Part shown: piece by piece, positions 60,722 to 64,000 of the stretch
Numbering within the stretch: the stretch's first letter is position 1
Layout: each line of letters starts with the position of its first letter
From: Desertimonas sp963786985
GTDB taxonomy: Bacteria; Actinomycetota; Acidimicrobiia; Acidimicrobiales; Ilumatobacteraceae
Assembly (NCBI GenBank): GCA_963786985.1
Contig: CAWBBL010000020.1
Span: 260,508-324,507, forward strand
Reading direction: 5' to 3'
Length of the DNA stretch: 64,000 nucleotides
Position numbers and translations under genes: made by a program
Notes under the pieces: generated by a model
Database searches by the model: none
Seen by the model: only the letters and a program-made list of their open reading frames with translations
Told to the model about the DNA's origin: nothing

Positions 60722-62174
60722 TCAGCGGCGGAGCGACTCCCGCGACCACTCGCCGTCGAGCCGCCGCAGCCGGCCCGACGGGTTCTCGTCCTGGAGCGGT
60801 TCGGGCAGCAGGCCTGCCGGCAGACCCTGGAAGCTGACCGGGTCGCAGGAATCTGCGCATCGCCGCCGGTCCCACGGACGTCGTTCGTGAGTCGGTGCTC
60901 GCCGGGTAGGGGCCGCCGTGCTGCATCGCGTGAGTCACGGCGACGCCGGTCGGGAAGCCGTTCCAGACGATCCGCCCGACCTTGTCGGTGAGCGCATCGA
61001 CGAGGCGTCCCGCCAACTCGACGTCGCCGGGGTCCTCGATCTCGCCATGAATCGTGGCGGTGAGCTGTCCGGGCAGGTGGCGGGCGATGTCCAGCATCTC
61101 GGCCGGGTCGGCGCAGGAGACCACCAAGGTGCTCGGGCCGAAGACCTCGCCGGCGAGATCGTCGTTGGCCACGAACACGGCCGCGGTCGTCTGCGCACAC
61201 ACGGGCGTGCCAGCGGTCGGCTCGCCGGTGAGCAGCGCGACACCGGCGGTGTTGGCGAGGTCGCCGACGGCGGCGGCGTAGCGCTCCCCGATGCCCGGGT
61301 ACAACATCGTCCTCGGCGGGACATCGCCGAGCTGGGTGGCCAGCGCGCCGGCGAACTCGTCGACGTCGAGGCCGACGACCACGCCAGGGTTCGTGCAGAA
61401 CTGCCCGACTCCGATGGTGACCGACTTGGCCAGTCCGCTGGCGATCTCGTCGCCCCGGGCGCGCAGCGCGCCGGGCAACACGAACACCGGGTTGACGCTG
61501 CCCATCTCGGCATAGACGGGGATCGGCTGCGGCCGAGCGGCGGCTCTGTCGAAGACGGCCCGACCCCCGGCCAGCGACCCGGTGAAGGCGACCGCTGCCG
61601 TCGCCGGGTGCTCGACGAGGGCGATGCCCATGTCGATGTCGCCGAAGACGACCTGCACCACGCCGGCCGGCAGTGCACACCGTTCCACCGCCGTCTGCAA
61701 CGCCGCGGCGGCCAGTTCGCTCGTGCGCGGGTGCGCGGGGTGGGCCTTGACGACCACTGGGCAGCCGGCGGCGAGCGCTGATGCCGTGTCTCCCCCCGGG
61801 ACCGAGAAGGCGAACGGGAAGTTGCTCGCGGCGAACACGACGACCGGTCCGAGCGGCACGTTCATGGTCCGTACATCGGCGGTGTCGGTGTCCACCCGGG
61901 ACTCGATCCAGCTGCCTTCGTCGACCTCGTCGGCGAACAGACGAAGTTGTCCCGTGGTGCGGGTGAGCTCGCCGCCCAGCCGCTCCTCGGTGAGCGCGGT
62001 CTCCTCGGCGGCGGTGGCGATGAGCTCGTCGCCGACGGCTTCGAGGGCCTCGGCGCTGGCGCGCAGTAGGGCGCTGCGCCGCGCCGGAGGGTGCAGGGCA
62101 CGCTCGTCGAACGCGGCCTGCGCGGCGCCGAGCACCTCGTCGACCGGGCGTTGTTGAGCGGCGGTCTCGTTCAT
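60722..62174 (-). CDS. alpha-ketoglutarate semialdehyde-type dehydrogenase (frameshift near 60841)
   Basis: About 484 residues. NVPLGPVVVFAASNFPFAFS, GGDTASALAAGCPVVVKAHP, AFTGSLAGGRAVFDRA, the catalytic Glu in PVYAEMGSVNPVFVLPGAL and Cys in IGVGQFCTNPGVV place it in the KGSADH subgroup, which makes 2-oxoglutarate from 2,5-dioxopentanoate in sugar-acid and hydroxyproline breakdown. One base is wrong near 60841; in the other frame the usual ending PVSFQGLPAGLLPEPLQDEN, PSGRLRRLDGEWSRE reaches a stop at 60722, which also removes an overlap with the YeaQ-like gene. Confidence 0.88.
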
Positions 62175-62203
62175 CTCCTCCTGCTTAGCGGATCCTCTCG
62201 ACC

Positions 62204-62278
62204 ATCTGGGGAAGTTGTGAATCAGACGCTGACACGGATCTTCCCCGAATGAGGTGATGACACGGATCTTCCCCAGAT
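62204..62278. repeat. two 28-bp-period repeats with a shared hairpin arm
   Basis: ATCTGGGGAAG (62204-62214) is followed by two copies of GACACGGATCTTCCCC (62231-62246 and 62259-62274, period 28). The second copy extends to CTTCCCCAGAT (62268-62278), a perfect complement of the arm; the first can pair over seven bases. Layout and period equal those at 33001-33077, though the sequence differs. It lies between two minus-strand genes. Confidence 0.5.
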
Positions 62279-62309
62279 CGGGGAGGGGGTTCGGGAGTGG
62301 GGAGTTCGC

Positions 62310-63961
62310 TCAGGGGCGGTGGACGTCGTCGAAGCGCAGGCCGCTCGACACCGGCCCGCTGCCGCCGGTGCGCCGGCGTGCCGACCACACGGCCGTGCGC
62401 CCGCCCAGCCAGCGGGCGAGCTGGAACGTGCGCTCGACCCCGAGCCCTTCGCCGGGAAGCTCCTCCTCGCGGAGGCGCAGCGGCTCGGGGGCTCCGAGCA
62501 TCGTGCCGAGCGCCGGATGGATCGCCCTCTGCTCCAACGTCGCGGCGCCCGACTCGTCGGTGACCGTCACCAGCGGGTGCCAGTGCCGGCGCCGTCGCCG
62601 TAGCGACCTCGTAGCGCAACACACCGTCGCCGACCACGCTCGTGCGGCTCGGTGGTTGCGGTTCCTCGTCGCGACGCCGGGGCGCTCCGGTCGGTGATTC
62701 GACGAGCTCCTCGATCGCCCAGACGAGATTGGCGAACTCGTCGCGGGCGAACGCCACACGCTCGCGGGCAGCTGCTTCGAGTGAGCTGGAGAGCACTGGC
62801 GGGAGGAACAGCAATGGCACCGGGGCACCGCCGTCACTCGAGAGTCCGAACATTCGCCACGCGGCAGCCGGTCCGTCGACCTCGGTCGCCGAGCGCACCT
62901 CGGTGGTGACGCCGAACGTGTCCGACACCTCCAATGCCGTGATCCGCGTGAGCGACCCAACGGGCAACTCGACGGGCACGACGAACCAGTCGTTGCCGTA
63001 GTCGACGGCGAACCCGACGAGCAGCATGCGGGCGACGTTGTCGGCGCCGGCGCCGACGGCGCCGAGGTCGATGCGGGCGTCCTCGAAGGCCCAAAATCGT
63101 GGGGCCGGCATTCCGGGGAACGTGACCGGCGCCGGGAGCACGGTACGCACGATCGCCTCAGACGGCGACGTGGCGCCGAGGGTGGCCGCGGCCGCGATGT
63201 CGAAGTCGTGCCAGTCGAGGCGACCGGCGGAGTACTCCTCGGCGGCGAGGACGCGCTCGCCGTCATCGACGACCGCGGCGACGGCGAAGGAGTGCTCCAG
63301 TCGCTCCGCCACCCAGGAGTCCTCGTCGGGCGCGGTGTGCACGAAGGGCGCCATCCAACCCAGCCAGCGCCGGGCGACCGCAAGTACTGCAGGTCCATCA
63401 GCGCCGACGTCGATTCCCGTCGGCAACACCGGATCGTCGGTATCGCCGCCGAATGCATCACGCAGCGCGAGGCCGTTGGGCACTCGACGGGCGACGAGCT
63501 GATGGAACCGGGCCCCGGCTGGATCGATCTCGGCGGCCGGTGCGTCGGACGTCGCCGCGAAGGCGTCGACGAACGCCCGCCGGTGGCCGCCGAGGTCGGC
63601 GGCCGCGAGCATGCGCAGGAACTGCGCCCCCGACTCGACGGCCAGTCGGGGCGCGTTGGCAGTGCTCAGCGGCTCGGCCTCGACCACGCGCCTCTAGCGG
63701 CACGACGCCGTCGTCGTACGGCCGGCTGCGCGCCGCTGCGCGATCGTCGACGCCGCCGACGAGATAGCGATCGAGCCGTCCGCTGCTCGCCCGGACGACG
63801 ACACCGACCGGGGTCCCGGCGTCGTGGCCGCGCAGTTCTCCGAGCTGCCACTGCCGAGCGAGCAACCACAGCGGGTCGTGAACTCGGGCGGCGAGGCTGA
63901 CGTCGAGGTCGTCGGTGCGCTGACGGGTCTCCAGCCGCGTCCAGGTGGTGATCGACGCCAT
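62310..63961 (-). CDS. large uncharacterised protein (two frameshifts)
   Basis: About 550 residues after joining. The opening MASITTWTRLETRQRTDDLD, VSLAARVHDPLWLLARQWQL, GELRGHDAGTP looks strongly conserved, and I recall similar starts in other bacterial proteins of unknown role. Frame breaks lie near 63690 (PLERVVEAEPLSTANAPRL expected) and near 62590, after which HWHPLVTVTDESGAATLEQR continues to the stop at 62310. No signal peptide or membrane segment. The sequence is rich in short beta-strands. A strong GGGAG site precedes ATG 63961. Function unknown; its nearness to the tail-tube gene is noted but proves nothing. Confidence 0.65.
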
Positions 63962-64000
63962 CTCAGGTCTCCCGCACTGCCGTGGCCATGACGGTCCAAT

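Overview
The window is very GC-rich, with tightly packed genes that often overlap by 4 bp (ATGA/GTGA), many GTG starts, and actinobacterial families (F420-type nitroreductase, FCD-GntR and LacI sugar regulators, class III cyclase with ATPase and TPR modules, Thr/Pro-rich surface proteins). My best guess is a free-living, probably aquatic member of the Acidimicrobiia (Ilumatobacter-like); that placement is inference. No rRNA, tRNA, insertion sequence, CRISPR array or phage integrase was seen. Many genes are interrupted by single-base indels while both halves stay conserved, which looks like assembly error. Ten of these fall between 3.3 and 12.8 kb, none between 13.5 and 36.5 kb.

Region 1 (0.3-13.5 kb) is a catabolic locus under a LacI regulator. 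It holds an FAH-family hydrolase, two histidinol-dehydrogenase-like enzymes, an SDR, an HpaI-like/alpha-beta hydrolase fusion, a CUT2 sugar ABC transporter (ATPase, permease, binding protein), a double NTF2/SnoaL-domain protein, a carbon-nitrogen hydrolase and a divergent bicupin. Related ATACGTAT-type palindromes occur before hisD-like gene 1, before hisD-like gene 2 and in the bicupin/lacI intergenic space. The substrate is unknown.

Region 2 (13.6-33 kb) begins with a cyclopropane synthase-type methyltransferase. An overlapping minus-strand operon follows (PEP-utilising mobile-domain protein, Zn alcohol dehydrogenase, cytochrome P450). Next is a minus-strand operon with the order ytfQ-ytfR-ytfT-yjfF (furanose-type ABC importer), then a Gfo/Idh/MocA dehydrogenase, a MocD-like desaturase-fold oxygenase and a MocE-like Rieske ferredoxin. 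It is headed by two palindromic operators whose centres are 21 bp apart. The last part is an L-fuconate dehydratase/SDR/ABC importer set divergent from an FCD-type GntR, with an inverted repeat between them. Together with the FAH hydrolase of region 1 this suggests non-phosphorylating deoxy-sugar (L-fucose-like) breakdown, possibly of O-methylated sugars.

Region 3 (33-58 kb) is mostly housekeeping and envelope genes: SHOCT and DUF4239 membrane proteins, an S4 RNA-binding protein, a class V aminotransferase/SufS-like enzyme, a 1,192-residue cyclase-ATPase-TPR protein, a VioB-like ferritin-fold protein, an aldo/keto reductase, a luciferase-like oxidoreductase, DUF421, three methyltransferases, ACC deaminase, a MocR regulator, a deazaflavin-dependent nitroreductase and a NudK-like hydrolase. 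Two paralogous surface proteins share a WW motif, one membrane helix and a long Thr/Pro/Glu repeat tail broken by frame changes.

Region 4 (56.7-64 kb) has a TPR-LuxR regulator translationally coupled to an orphan contractile-tail tube (gp19-like) protein, two DUF202 membrane proteins, a CxxCxxCC protein, a YeaQ/GlsB-like protein, an alpha-ketoglutarate-semialdehyde-type dehydrogenase and a large uncharacterised protein cut by frameshifts. Several intergenic regions carry strong hairpins; two have the same layout of one arm followed by two 28-bp-period repeats.
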